From: JADKIH01 sp031417555
GTDB lineage: Bacteria > Bacteroidota > Bacteroidia > AKYH767-A > 2013-40CM-41-45
Length of the DNA stretch: 64,000 nucleotides
Assembly (NCBI GenBank): GCA_031417555.1
Contig: JANOVV010000037.1
Span: 1 to 64,000, forward strand
Direction: 5' to 3'
The position numbers and the translations under genes are program-made. Within the stretch, counting starts at the first letter, position 1. Each line of letters opens with the position of its first letter. The notes below the pieces were generated by a model, which saw only the letters and a list, made by a program, of their open reading frames with translations, was not told where the DNA came from and made no database searches. This document shows positions 32,701-41,026 of the stretch, one piece after another.

Positions 32701-35219
32701 TGGATGCTATAGGTTCCGGTATAAGGCGCCGTGAAGCTATATATATGTTCTGCTCCCGGTGATGTATATCCACATGGATTATTAATGGCTGCATTCCATA
32801 GACCCCCACTGCCTCCGTTATAAGTTTGTGCAAATGCAGAACCACATCCTGCAAAATGAGTTACATTCAGGCAAGGATCAGTTGGCGGACAGTTAATATA
32901 AAAATTATGTGTGCCTACTATGTTATCTTCGTCATCAAGCAATATATAATAACTGACACCTGCAGTCATTGGCAGTGTACCGTATTGTCCCGGTGACGAA
33001 ACCCTGGAAATACAAACCCATCCGTAAGGTGAGCATGAAGCAGATTTCCAGCTATAATCCACAAAGCCACTGGCTGTTGTAACCTGGATGCTGTAAGTCC
33101 CTGTTGAAGGAGCTACAAAACGATACACATTTTCTGACCCAGGCGTGCTGTGTCCGCACGAGGCTGTATTCCATGAGCCGGAACCACCGCCTGTGAAAGT
33201 CTGTAAGCTTCCGGAACCGCAATTGACAGTTGTAACAGAAGAACATGGACTCGGTGGTGGACAATTAATCTGGAAGTCTGCATCGGAAATATCAAAGAAT
33301 ACATTGCCAACGGCTTCCACTTTTATTCTTGCATTATTTATATTGGCAGGCCATGGAACAGTGATAGTTTCCGAGCCGTCATTGGGTACATTGTATGCAA
33401 GCTCAATAGGGAATGTAAGCCCGCCATCAATCGAAAGTAGAATGTTAACGGTGGGACAATTGACAGGAGGTACATTGGTATTAGCTACATCCCATGTAAC
33501 TGTTTGTGTGCTTCCAACACACCAGAGTACATTGGTATTGGGAGAAGTAATTTTAAACTCTCCGCCGGCAGACGTTACATTCATCCACATGGATGCCCAA
33601 TTAACACCACCTCCACCTGGATGATTATCTCTTGCTGTCAGTCGGAAACTCATCCTGCGTGAATAGCCAGGAAGAATTTCGCCAATGGTATGTGTATTAT
33701 TTAAAATATCAGAAAGCCTTGGGAATGTTCGCGAAGGAGTGCTTGCAGGAGGAAAAGATCTGAACAGCGGTGCATTTCCAACAGGAGCGTCGGGCGGGCC
33801 GAAAGGTCCGAGGTCATATTGTTCCCATGAATAGGTAACCAGGTCTCCGTTTGGATCACTCCCGGTACCAAGAAGTGTGAATGGTGTATTAATTGGAATT
33901 GTATACCCGCTGGCTCCTGCATTTACAACAGGAGGATTATTCCCGGTAGACGTGATTACGGCGCAGGAGTTTCCTGCTCCATCTATTGTATAATCTGTAA
34001 TTGCTTCATAACTGTTCGTATGAAAAAATAGATCCCTAAACATTTGTGTATTATCCGGAGCACAATTGCTCGCATACGACATGATGGTAGTTCCTGCTCC
34101 CGGTTCATAGGCTGTTCCAGCAGAGTATTGTGCAATGATACTGCAGCTACCACTCATGCTGTTAAACGTATGAAAGGCGCCAAACTGGTGCCCCATCTCA
34201 TGAGCGACGAGTCCGACACCGTTACCATCAAAACCAGAACAGGCCTGCCCTTTGCCGAAGGAATTACAAACGCGTCCGATAGCTGCGCCTCCTATGTTAA
34301 TACCAAGAAAGAGATGTCCGATATCATAGTTTGCATTACCAATAAAAAAATTAATTGCGCCTTCTGCCTGAGGACAAATCAGAATTGCACGGCCATAGGA
34401 AATATCAAATGGGTCTGAAACACTATCTGTAAAGATGATTGCATCGTTGTTGGCGATCAGCACCATGCGTATTGACATTTCTCTTTCAAATATTGCATTC
34501 ACCTGGTTCATGGTGGTAACGATGGCAGCAAGGGCTGAAGCAACTGTTCCGCCATTAAGAGCAGTATATTGCGCTGTTGCAGCAATAGCCAAACGATACG
34601 TTCGAAGCTCTGTTCCTATTGACCGCATCAAACTATTTCCATGTACAATGTTTTCAGCTTGCTGCTCCATTCCTTCCTCACAATATTTGTCTGCAGAAGG
34701 CAGGTCTTGCTTATTATATATAATGTAATCACTGACATTAGCATTGCTGTAAGGTTCAATGAAAATAGTTTGTTCGTTTTTTATGATCATGGCATGCAAG
34801 CCATTCATTGTGCAGTCAAAGCGAACGGTTGCTGATGGGTCTTCGATGCCTTGTCCCATATATGTTTTTATTTCAGGATACCGTTGCGCTAACTCCGGCG
34901 CCATGATTGGTGATTCAAAAATGGAAAAATGTTCTACAGTGCCATCAGCCAATGGTAATGATACAATAACATCCGATTTTTTTCCCTGCTGTTCCATGGG
35001 TGCCAGTAAGAGGATGTTTTTCAATTCAACATTATCGACAGACACTGTACGATATTGTTTAGGGATAGCATTCCGGCTGCCGCCTTCTATTTTCGCTTCT
35101 GCTTTATCATTCCATATCATCTTTTCATTTTGTGAAAAAGCAACTGTACTTATAGCTGCTGAAAATAAAAAGGTGAAATAAAATTGAATAGAAAGGTGAG
35201 AACTTGTTTGAGTATTCAT
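29709..35219 (-). CDS. Giant secreted M12B/reprolysin-like metalloprotease with six repeats
   Basis: This product of about 1836 residues starts at the ATG 35219 with a signal peptide (MNTQTSSHLSIQFYFTFLFS to AFSQ). The frame continues upstream without a start. A propeptide-like region is followed by a zinc protease domain with HEMGHQFGAFH (HExxHxxGxxH), then an Ig-like region (GTGSDPNGDLVTYSWEQYD). Six PPC-like repeats of about 125 residues and a later C-terminal module (TMTATLYNLGLNSDPTASDS) complete it. No type IX sorting tail is seen. Related proteins continue past the point where this one stops (FDFAE), so it is probably truncated at the C-terminus. It should act outside the cell on protein substrates. 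Confidence 0.9.
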   Translation of the reverse strand: MNTQTSSHLSIQFYFTFLFSAAISTVAFSQNEKMIWNDKAEAKIEGGSRNAIPKQYRTVSVDNVELKNILLLAPMEQQGKKSDVIVSLPLADGTVEHFSIFESPIMAPELAQRYPEIKTYMGQGIEDPSATVRFDCTMNGLHAMIIKNEQTIFIEPYSNANVSDYIIYNKQDLPSADKYCEEGMEQQAENIVHGNSLMRSIGTELRTYRLAIAATAQYTALNGGTVASALAAIVTTMNQVNAIFEREMSIRMVLIANNDAIIFTDSVSDPFDISYGRAILICPQAEGAINFFIGNANYDIGHLFLGINIGGAAIGRVCNSFGKGQACSGFDGNGVGLVAHEMGHQFGAFHTFNSMSGSCSIIAQYSAGTAYEPGAGTTIMSYASNCAPDNTQMFRDLFFHTNSYEAITDYTIDGAGNSCAVITSTGNNPPVVNAGASGYTIPINTPFTLLGTGSDPNGDLVTYSWEQYDLGPFGPPDAPVGNAPLFRSFPPASTPSRTFPRLSDILNNTHTIGEILPGYSRRMSFRLTARDNHPGGGGVNWASMWMNVTSAGGEFKITSPNTNVLWCVGSTQTVTWDVANTNVPPVNCPTVNILLSIDGGLTFPIELAYNVPNDGSETITVPWPANINNARIKVEAVGNVFFDISDADFQINCPPPSPCSSVTTVNCGSGSLQTFTGGGSGSWNTASCGHSTPGSENVYRFVAPSTGTYSIQVTTASGFVDYSWKSASCSPYGWVCISRVSSPGQYGTLPMTAGVSYYILLDDEDNIVGTHNFYINCPPTDPCLNVTHFAGCGSAFAQTYNGGSGGLWNAAINNPCGYTSPGAEHIYSFTAPYTGTYSIQVTAASGWVDYQWQPATCSVNGWSCISDISSPGQYGSMTWTAGVTYYILLDDEDAIAGTHTFYINCPPFNPCSEITTIGGCGAAYPQTFSGGQSGVWNTSTVNVCGLPSPGKEHIYSFIAPLTGIYRIRVTVANGWVDYQWQASSCSPAGWNCIQDLSSTGQWGALSWTAGITYYILLDDEDNTAGTHTFYIDCPQPCAGVNITDIEGYGSFYEKSYIGGGIGEWNTSSNNSCGVPAPGRENIYRFVAPITGNYSLQVTSASGWVDYQLKSSSCSETGWSCIARTNTSGQYGNFAWTAGTTYYILLDDEDNVNSNHRFYINGPDPCANITAIGGCGSGYTQTYTGGLSSKWYTAAVNSCGWGGNGIEKIYSFIAPVTGTYSFQTIASSGILVSYQWKSSSCSLPGWTCGALVVSPGQYGSMAWTAGTTYYILLDGVNQLTGYHSFYINCPPVDPCLNVTSITGCGTANSQTYTGGSGGIWNAVTSNGCGFLTVGIEKIYSYVAPTTGTYSIQVTSASGYTDYQWRSSCTAGIWNCIADVYYPGQYGAMNWIAGTTYYILLDDEDNVTGTHTFYINCGICTDPPDPVSNSPKCENVTITRAGIPSSGQTWYWQGTSCGTSTELGFGPKYGATASGTYYIRSYNSAVNCWSAGCGSVTVTVNPAPAAPQLVTATPSSICIGESSNLNATATGDEFGFTGFYDVSNWTPVIGPGGIINTSDAPSSVSITSGNSSEAGSTFFKRGIISLSGVIKFTWNYSTTDGAIYDYPQLIINGVTTLLPGFNTGGANIQSGTCVIPIAGGETFSLCMFTSDGLWGAGTTVFSNLSAPIANTINWYTVAIDGTIIGNSLSGADIPFSSSALGTVDYYAEAVSAAACVSTGRTAATVTTDSCMILRLVVLLQGLYVSGHTMTATLYNLGLNSDPTASDSIIVELHDQFDPSVVVQSIAVLLHIDGSAIAHFPYAVFGGTYYIAIHHRNSIATWSKLPVTLGLNTIFDFAE
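30960..33255 (-). repeat. Six tandem ~380-base repeats encoding PPC-like domains
   Basis: Units begin near 33250, 32880, 32495, 32115, 31735 and 31345 (reading the minus strand) and encode about 125 residues each. Each carries PC..(V/I)T...GCG, QT(Y/F).GG..G.WN, TGTYSIQVT and TYYILLDDEDN....H.FYI. Sequence identity between units is high at the DNA level in places (the segment for YYILLDDEDN), which invites recombination and copy-number change. Confidence 0.88.
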
Positions 35220-35558
35220 TATTTTAAAATTAGAAGAATGAATTTTCCCTATTTCAAAAAACTCATTGTCTCTATTAACGATGACAAGCCATGCACAAAT
35301 AATGTTATCGTTTATATAATGTCGATGTAATAGGTGGTTTTTGTTCCGACTTCTTTTGAAAGATAATACAAAAAAGGGAAATTCCAATTGCGCTATAAAG
35401 TAATTTTTCGGGTTCTTTAGGGCCAGATCGAACAATTATATAAGTAACCTTCTCCTATTATGAGCAAATTCAACATTTTTTAGTATGTTCAGGTGAATTT
35501 CTTAACCTCTGGCAAACTTGAAAATTAGTAACCAAATTCTTCACAGCGGTTAACAATG
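35220..35558. other. Spacer between protease and saccharopine dehydrogenase
   Basis: No gene is supported here; the protease frame is open through part of it but lacks a start. It must contain the protease promoter on the minus strand. No full Bacteroidota promoter match or strong hairpin was found. Confidence 0.4.
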
Positions 35559-36701
35559 TTATACTAAATCCCCCTTTACAATATTCATTTTATACTTCAC
35601 ATTTCTCTTCTCAAGATACTCTAAAACAAACCTAAAACACTCCTCATCCTCACCAATATATTCCGGTGGAGAAATGCCTTTACGGATAAATTTATTTTCC
35701 AAAACAAGGTGAGCGGCTGCCGTACATGTAAAACCGGTCGTTCGTGCCATGGATGTAGTTTTAGTCTCCCGGTCAAATTTATCATGGAGATTATAAATGT
35801 ATGTTACCGGTAAATCGTTTTCCTGACCTTCGATGGTTACACGCATGACTGTAAAGTCTTCGTCTCCTTCAATCATTTTCCATTTAGGGAAAAGAAGTTT
35901 TGTCATTAAATCCAATGGTGAAATTTCAAGTCCTTTTACATTTATCTTTTCTTTATTGAAAAGTCCGGTCTCCCGAAATATTCGCATCAACTCTGCATGT
36001 CCGGAATAGCGTAATGTTTTCTCTTTCATATTTGGAACGTGAGAAAATGTTGAGATCAATGAACGTAAGCCATCTGAATTAAATGATTCGAGTTTTCCTA
36101 TGACTTCAAATTCTTCTTCTACTACATCAGATAATGCTTCACGGACAATTAAATTTTTATTCTCTACAAATCTGGCAGGCCGTGTGTATTCTTCAATTAC
36201 ATCGATGGGAGAAAAAACGGCTTTGTATTCAAAGGGCCATTCTTTTTTTTGGGGTAATCCTCCTACCAGACATTCATACTTATTAATTTTCATTCGTTTA
36301 TTGTGGTATCCGGCAATTATATTGCACATACCGGGAGCGACTCCGCAATCAACAACAGCAGTCACATTATGTTTCTTTGCAAGAGCTTCTAGTTCCAGAG
36401 CCTCTTCAGGGAAAAAAGAAATGTCGACAACATTTTTCCCGCTTTCAATGATCGTCTTAAGCGTTTCAAATCCCATAAAGCCGGGAACAGCACCGATTAC
36501 CAGATCAAACGGAGAAAGTAGTTTTTTTAAATCTTCCTTTTTTGAAAAATCACATGTGGCAATTTGAACTTTGTGATTATTAGCTATCAGCTCAAGAGCA
36601 GGTTTATTAATATCTGCTATTGTTACATCGTAATCCTTACAAAGATCTGCTGCCATAACTTTCCCGACTAAGCCAGAGCCAAGTACTACTATCTTTTTCA
36701 T
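35559..36701 (-). CDS. Saccharopine dehydrogenase family protein
   Basis: The 380-residue NAD(P)-dependent oxidoreductase has an N-terminal Rossmann motif GSGLVG (8-13), TIADINKPALE, and the family's C-terminal part with EDFTVMRVTIEG, TGFTCTAAAHLVL and KGISPPEYIGED. Relatives act in lysine metabolism (saccharopine or carboxynorspermidine-type reactions); the substrate cannot be fixed from sequence. The last 70 residues are duplicated as a broken copy at 29483-29703 on the far side of the protease gene. The ATG at 36701 is supported by the MKKIVVLGSG start. Confidence 0.9.
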   Translation of the reverse strand: MKKIVVLGSGLVGKVMAADLCKDYDVTIADINKPALELIANNHKVQIATCDFSKKEDLKKLLSPFDLVIGAVPGFMGFETLKTIIESGKNVVDISFFPEEALELEALAKKHNVTAVVDCGVAPGMCNIIAGYHNKRMKINKYECLVGGLPQKKEWPFEYKAVFSPIDVIEEYTRPARFVENKNLIVREALSDVVEEEFEVIGKLESFNSDGLRSLISTFSHVPNMKEKTLRYSGHAELMRIFRETGLFNKEKINVKGLEISPLDLMTKLLFPKWKMIEGDEDFTVMRVTIEGQENDLPVTYIYNLHDKFDRETKTTSMARTTGFTCTAAAHLVLENKFIRKGISPPEYIGEDEECFRFVLEYLEKRNVKYKMNIVKGDLV

Positions 36702-36779
36702 AAAGTAATATCAGTATTTATTTTAAATGCAATGATAAGTTGAAAATAATTCTAAAATATTTATTTAATGCACAATTTT

Positions 36780-36825
36780 ATCCGTGATAACCAGTCTAAT
36801 CCGTATCATCCGTGTTCCATTTTTA
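36780..36825. repeat. Short degenerate ATCCGTG-type repeats
   Basis: Words AATCCGTATC, ATCCGTGTT and ATCCGTGATAAC recur within 45 bases. This is the same kind of short-unit degenerate intergenic repeat as in the acc spacers, here without an obvious complementary arm. Confidence 0.4.
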
Positions 36826-36858
36826 ACATTTTTGATTCAATTCTCAATAAAGATTTAA

Positions 36859-36886
36859 CAATTCTCATTAGAAATATGAGAAATTG
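36859..36886. promoter_or_regulatory. Inverted repeat, possible operator of the metal-uptake operon
   Basis: CAATTCTCAT and ATGAGAAATTG form an inverted repeat with one extra base, about 80 bases before the first gene of the metal-uptake operon. Zur-, Fur- or DtxR-type control is expected for such operons, but the sequence does not match a consensus I can name. Confidence 0.35.
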
Positions 36887-36940
36887 ACTATATTCAACTA
36901 ATTAACTAATCTTAACTATGCCTCTATTCAAAATTTAAAT

Positions 36941-36948
36941 TACATTTG
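36941..36948 (+). promoter_or_regulatory. Possible -7 element of the metal-uptake operon
   Basis: TACATTTG fits the Bacteroidota -7 consensus TAnnTTTG and lies 16 bases before the ATG at 36965. No TTTG is seen at -33. If used, the leader would be very short. Confidence 0.4.
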
Positions 36949-36964
36949 TTTCTCTCAGAAAAAA

Positions 36965-37291
36965 ATGCAGAATTTCAAAAAATATATTGCCACTTTTCTT
37001 TTGCTGGCTCTTGCTATTTTTATCACGCCGCATGAGTTACTGCATGAATTAGTTGACCATACGGATGATTGTGATATTCATGTAAGTCATACAGAAGGTG
37101 ATGCTTTAAGTATTCTCCATCAGCATTGCGATGTGTTACAGTTAGCATCTCCACCATTACATTTCTCTCTCCATAATTTTTCTTTTGTTTTAAGTCAGCA
37201 ATCAACAATAAATTATTTTTCGGAAATTGAAAACTATTATTTTTCTAACTCTGCTATTCTCTTTTTAAGAGGCCCTCCCCGTTTTGTTTAA
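36965..37291 (+). CDS. Small exported histidine-rich protein
   Basis: This 108-residue protein has an N-terminal hydrophobic signal (FKKYIATFLLLALAIFI). A His/Asp-rich stretch follows (HELLHELVDHTDDCDIHVSH, then LHQHCDVLQL), well suited to bind zinc or a similar metal in the periplasm. It is the first gene of an operon with an outer-membrane protein, a metal-binding lipoprotein-like subunit and a permease. A metal sensor or chaperone role is inferred. Confidence 0.7.
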   Translation: MQNFKKYIATFLLLALAIFITPHELLHELVDHTDDCDIHVSHTEGDALSILHQHCDVLQLASPPLHFSLHNFSFVLSQQSTINYFSEIENYYFSNSAILFLRGPPRFV

Positions 37292-37375
37292 TTAAAAAAG
37301 TGGATTTATTTCACCGGAATTTTTCAAAATGAATTCTCCGGTTTGGATTTTTTTAACTTATTAAAACAAAAGGGT

Positions 37376-38524
37376 ATGAAAATAATATTTCTGCTCGTAC
37401 TGTATTTGATTTCAATAATACCGGTTTATTCACAAACCGACAGTACAGCTTCTGATTCATTACTTCAGCTGCAAATTCAAAACCAGCTGCAAATTCCTGA
37501 GGCAACAAATTCGACTCCATCGAGAGGTTCAGTTTCTGCAAATCCAGATATTAGTGTGATCGGAGATTTCAGAGCAAGCTATCAAAGTAATTATTCCCGC
37601 CATTTCAATGCAAACCTGAATGAAACCGAAATCTCATTTCAATCAGTCGTTGACCCGTATGTCCGCGCTGATTTTTTTGTCTCGCTAAGCCGCGATCAGG
37701 AATCAGGTGCATTTGATGTTGGAGTAGAAGAAGGTTACCTAACTACTCTTTCATTGCCGGCACATTTACAATTGAAAGCTGGAAAGTTTAAACAAATGCT
37801 TGGGCGTATTAATTTTCTGCATCCTCATGCTTTACCCTTTATTGATATGCCGAATGCTTTTGTGAGATTCTTTGGAGAGGAAGGAATGAATGATGCAGGT
37901 ATACAGCTTAGCTGGCTTCTTCCAAATCACACTTTTTTTCAGGAACTAACATTAGAACTTACCGATGGTCCGCATGAAAGTCCGAGTTTTATTAGAAGTT
38001 CGGGTAATAATTTTATTGGATTAGCTCACCTCAAAAATTTCTGGGACCTGACTTCCAATGCAACGTTAGAATTCGGTTTAACAGGAATTTCCGGACCTAA
38101 TGTTTCTAATAAAATCACTTCTATTGCTGCTGCAGATCTTACTTATAAATGGAAGCCCGTAAAATTCAATACATATAAGTCGGTAACATTCCAGAATGAA
38201 TTTTATTATAGTCATTCACCATCACTGGTGAATACTGTAAATTCTATTGGATTTTACTCGATGCTATTAATGCAAGTTTCTAAACGAACTTTTCTCACCG
38301 GCAGATATGATTATACAAACAAACCCACTTCGAATAAATTTATTGAAGAAGCCGGGTCATTAACGGTTGGTTGGTATGCGACAGAATTTCAAAAAATTGA
38401 GCTGCAAGCTAAAACTACTTCAGCAAATTCTGAAGAAATAGAAAATAATTACAAAAAAAAGTTTAACCAAGTTTTTTTTCGGTGGATTTTTGTGATAGGT
38501 TCACACGGAGCGCATAAATATTAA
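37376..38524 (+). CDS. Outer-membrane beta-barrel protein of metal-uptake operon
   Basis: This protein of about 382 residues starts MKIIFLLVLYLISIIPVYSQ (signal peptide, ATG 37376; the frame is open from 37343). The mature part reads like a porin-type barrel: SVIGDFRASYQSNYSRHF, LKAGKFKQMLGRINFLHPHA, TNATLEFG-like strands and a terminal IFVIGSHGAHKY. Related proteins are encoded beside zinc or manganese ABC transporters in this phylum. It probably lets metal or metal complexes across the outer membrane. Confidence 0.78.
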   Translation: MKIIFLLVLYLISIIPVYSQTDSTASDSLLQLQIQNQLQIPEATNSTPSRGSVSANPDISVIGDFRASYQSNYSRHFNANLNETEISFQSVVDPYVRADFFVSLSRDQESGAFDVGVEEGYLTTLSLPAHLQLKAGKFKQMLGRINFLHPHALPFIDMPNAFVRFFGEEGMNDAGIQLSWLLPNHTFFQELTLELTDGPHESPSFIRSSGNNFIGLAHLKNFWDLTSNATLEFGLTGISGPNVSNKITSIAAADLTYKWKPVKFNTYKSVTFQNEFYYSHSPSLVNTVNSIGFYSMLLMQVSKRTFLTGRYDYTNKPTSNKFIEEAGSLTVGWYATEFQKIELQAKTTSANSEEIENNYKKKFNQVFFRWIFVIGSHGAHKY

Positions 38525-38576
38525 ATCGATAAGTTATAATTCTTAATTAACAAATTGAATAATTCAGACAACTCAA

Positions 38577-39482
38577 ATGAAAAATAAAATCAATATATTT
38601 ATTCTTCTTATATCGCTATTGGCTTCAAAAATAAATGGTTCAACAATTCGAATTGTTACTACCACACAAGATTTGAAAAGTATTGCAGAATTGATTGGTG
38701 GAGATAAAGTAGAAGTATTTTCAATTGCAACAGGATATCAAAATCCACACTTTGTTGATCCCAAGCCAAGCTTTATTATTAAATTATCAAATGCTGATAT
38801 TTTTGCAACTGTAGGATTAGACCTTGAAACCGGTTGGTCGCCGCAATTGGTGACAAGTTCACGCAATCCGAAAATACAAAAAGGAAGTCCGGGATATGTA
38901 GATGCATCTGCAGGTGTTTCTTTAATGCAAATACCTTCGTCATTGAATCGTGGTGAAGGCGATATTCATCTTTTTGGAAATCCACATTATTGGCTCGATC
39001 CGTTAAATGGGAAACAAATCGCCAGAAATATTTGTAATGGATTGATGAGAGTTTCTCCATTAAATAAAAACTTCTTTGAATCAAATTTAAAATTATTTAA
39101 TGAAACGATCGATCGAAAAATTATTGAGTGGACAAAAGCAATGGCAAAATATAAAGGAACAAAAATAATTGCCTACCATAATGAATGGTGTTATTTTGAA
39201 AATCGCTTTGGTTTGCAGATTGTAGATTTCCTTGAACCTAAACCCGGTATTCCTCCTTCTCCCTCTCAGCTGGTAAAAATTATAGGAGAAATAAAAAATA
39301 ATCAAATAAAAGTAATTATTTCATCCCCTTATTTTACAACCTCATCTTCTGATGTAGTTTCAAAACAAACAGGCGCAAAAGTTCTCACCCTGGCAACATC
39401 CTCAGGCGCCTTTGAGAGTATAAAAAATTATTACGATTTATTTGATTACAATATTTCTCAACTAGTTTCCGCCCTGAAATAA
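38577..39482 (+). CDS. ZnuA/TroA-like metal-binding protein of an ABC transporter
   Basis: The 301-residue protein has a signal peptide (IFILLISLLASKINGS) and the TroA-family pattern: IVTTTQDLKSIAELIGGDKV, NPHFVDPKPSFI with the first His ligand, GNPHYWLDP with the second and AYHNEWCYFENRFG with the third. GIPPSPSQLVKIIGEIK follows. It captures zinc or manganese in the periplasm and hands it to the permease encoded 40 bases downstream. The acidic fourth ligand is expected near the end but was not pinned down. Confidence 0.9.
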   Translation: MKNKINIFILLISLLASKINGSTIRIVTTTQDLKSIAELIGGDKVEVFSIATGYQNPHFVDPKPSFIIKLSNADIFATVGLDLETGWSPQLVTSSRNPKIQKGSPGYVDASAGVSLMQIPSSLNRGEGDIHLFGNPHYWLDPLNGKQIARNICNGLMRVSPLNKNFFESNLKLFNETIDRKIIEWTKAMAKYKGTKIIAYHNEWCYFENRFGLQIVDFLEPKPGIPPSPSQLVKIIGEIKNNQIKVIISSPYFTTSSSDVVSKQTGAKVLTLATSSGAFESIKNYYDLFDYNISQLVSALK

Positions 39483-39522
39483 AAAAGTAATACTCACCAA
39501 ATACTTCTAAAAAAATATTCAA

Positions 39523-40374
39523 ATGATTGAAATGTTTCAACTTGACTTCATGATACAAGCCTTTGCGCTTAGCGTAATTGTAGGAATTCTATTATCCTAT
39601 CTGGGAGTTCATGTTATAGGCAGAGGAATTGTGTTTGTAGATCTTGCATTGGGTCAAATTTCATCGCTTGGTGTTGCCTATTCAGATTATATCGGCAAGG
39701 GCAAAACAGTTATTCCAATTGTTTTTACCTTGGTGGGTGCTTTTCTTATGTCCTTTATAAATATCCGAGACAAACGCTTAAAACTTGAAGCCATAATAGG
39801 GATTATTTATGCCTTAACATCAGCAATAACAGTAATGCTAATTTCTAAAACCCCTCATGGTGATTCGGATATACAAGAAGTGCTTTTTGGAAATATATTA
39901 TCTGTAAGTTGGGAACAAATAAAAATGGTGGCTATGGTTTTTTCTGCAATTGGATTGCTCCATTTAATCTTCTATAAAAAATTTATTGCTGTTACAGAAA
40001 GTTTCTCCCATTCGGATACCGCTTTAACAAAAAACAACTTTCAAACCAAAGGCTCTTTTAGCTTATGGAATTTTTTATTTTATATTTCCATCGGATTAAG
40101 TATTGTATTTGCCGTAAAACTAAGTGGAGTAATTCCTGTTTTTTCTTTTCTGATTATTCCGGCAGTGGGTGCAATAATGATTGCAAAAAATAACCGCTAT
40201 GTTATTATGTTAGCCGCTTTGATAAGTATACTAGGGGCATTCTTCGGTTTAAATATTTCTTACAAATTCGATTTTCCCGCCGGCTCTTCTATCGTTGCAG
40301 CTCTTGGAGCTATTTTTCTTATTGTTTCAATTTATTTTATTGTCAAATCTTTTATAAAAAATAAATTAAATTAA
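39523..40374 (+). CDS. ZnuB/ABC-3 family metal transporter permease
   Basis: The 283-residue protein consists of about eight membrane helices with the ABC-3 family motifs GRGIVFVDLALGQISSLGVA and VIPVFSFLIIPAVGAIM. It forms the membrane channel of the zinc/manganese importer. The cognate ATPase gene (ZnuC-like) is not adjacent; the next gene runs the opposite way. A shared or distant ATPase must serve it. Confidence 0.9.
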   Translation: MIEMFQLDFMIQAFALSVIVGILLSYLGVHVIGRGIVFVDLALGQISSLGVAYSDYIGKGKTVIPIVFTLVGAFLMSFINIRDKRLKLEAIIGIIYALTSAITVMLISKTPHGDSDIQEVLFGNILSVSWEQIKMVAMVFSAIGLLHLIFYKKFIAVTESFSHSDTALTKNNFQTKGSFSLWNFLFYISIGLSIVFAVKLSGVIPVFSFLIIPAVGAIMIAKNNRYVIMLAALISILGAFFGLNISYKFDFPAGSSIVAALGAIFLIVSIYFIVKSFIKNKLN

Positions 40375-40385
40375 ATATTACTCTA

Positions 40386-40976
40386 TTATTTTCTCACCCA
40401 GGTCTTATAAATTTCCTGTTGCTTTGGTCTATTAGCAGGAATTTCTCTCAGCGGTACGCATGGCGTTAAGGTTGCAAACAGTTCTGCCGGCAATTTTTTA
40501 TAAAGATCCGTTCCTTTACTCTTCCACTCCAGCATTTCATCGCTTACATCTTTTATAATCTTCGCAGGATTTCCGGCAGCTACTTTTCTCTCTGGAATAA
40601 TCATTCCATCGGGAACGAAACTCAAAGCTCCTACAATAGAATTATCTCCGATTACAACATTATCCATTATTACAGCATTCATTCCAATCAAAACATTTTT
40701 ACCAATTGTACTGCCATGAATAATTGCTCCATGACCAATGTGTGCATCTTCCTTTAACAAAACAGTAATCCCCGGAAACATATGTATCGTACAATTCTCC
40801 TGAATGTTACAACCATCGCTGATGATTATTTCTCCCCAATCACCGCGTAAAGCAGCTCCGGGTCCTACGTAAACATTTTTGCCAATAATTACATTACCTG
40901 TAACAGTAGCATTCGGATGAATGAATGAAGATTCATGTATGACAGGTTTATATCCATTAAATTCATATATATTCAT
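40386..40976 (-). CDS. paaY: PaaY-type hexapeptide-repeat protein (gamma-carbonic-anhydrase fold)
   Basis: This left-handed beta-helix protein of about 196 residues has typical hexapeptide runs (HPNATVTGNVIIGKNVYVGP, GCNIQENCTIHMFPG, DAHIGHGAIIHGSTIGKNV). Its C-terminal end (LREIPANRPKQQEIYKTW) is like PaaY. PaaY proteins accompany phenylacetate catabolism and may act as thioesterases. I chose the ATG at 40976 (MNIYEFNGYKP); the longer start at 41018 adds unconserved residues. It follows a PaaJ-like thiolase on the same strand. Confidence 0.85.
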   Translation of the reverse strand: MNIYEFNGYKPVIHESSFIHPNATVTGNVIIGKNVYVGPGAALRGDWGEIIISDGCNIQENCTIHMFPGITVLLKEDAHIGHGAIIHGSTIGKNVLIGMNAVIMDNVVIGDNSIVGALSFVPDGMIIPERKVAAGNPAKIIKDVSDEMLEWKSKGTDLYKKLPAELFATLTPCVPLREIPANRPKQQEIYKTWVRK

Positions 40977-41026
40977 CTCTGTATTCTTTGCGTGAAAATT
41001 ACATGCAATGTATTGCAAAATTGTTT

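Noticed and set aside
33145..35181. Plus-strand frames of 120-160 residues opposite the protease gene
   Set aside because: They are shadows of the protease gene, with no independent start context or domain.
35220..35435. N-terminal extension of the protease
   Set aside because: The frame is open, but it has no proper start codon, and a clean signal peptide begins at 35219.
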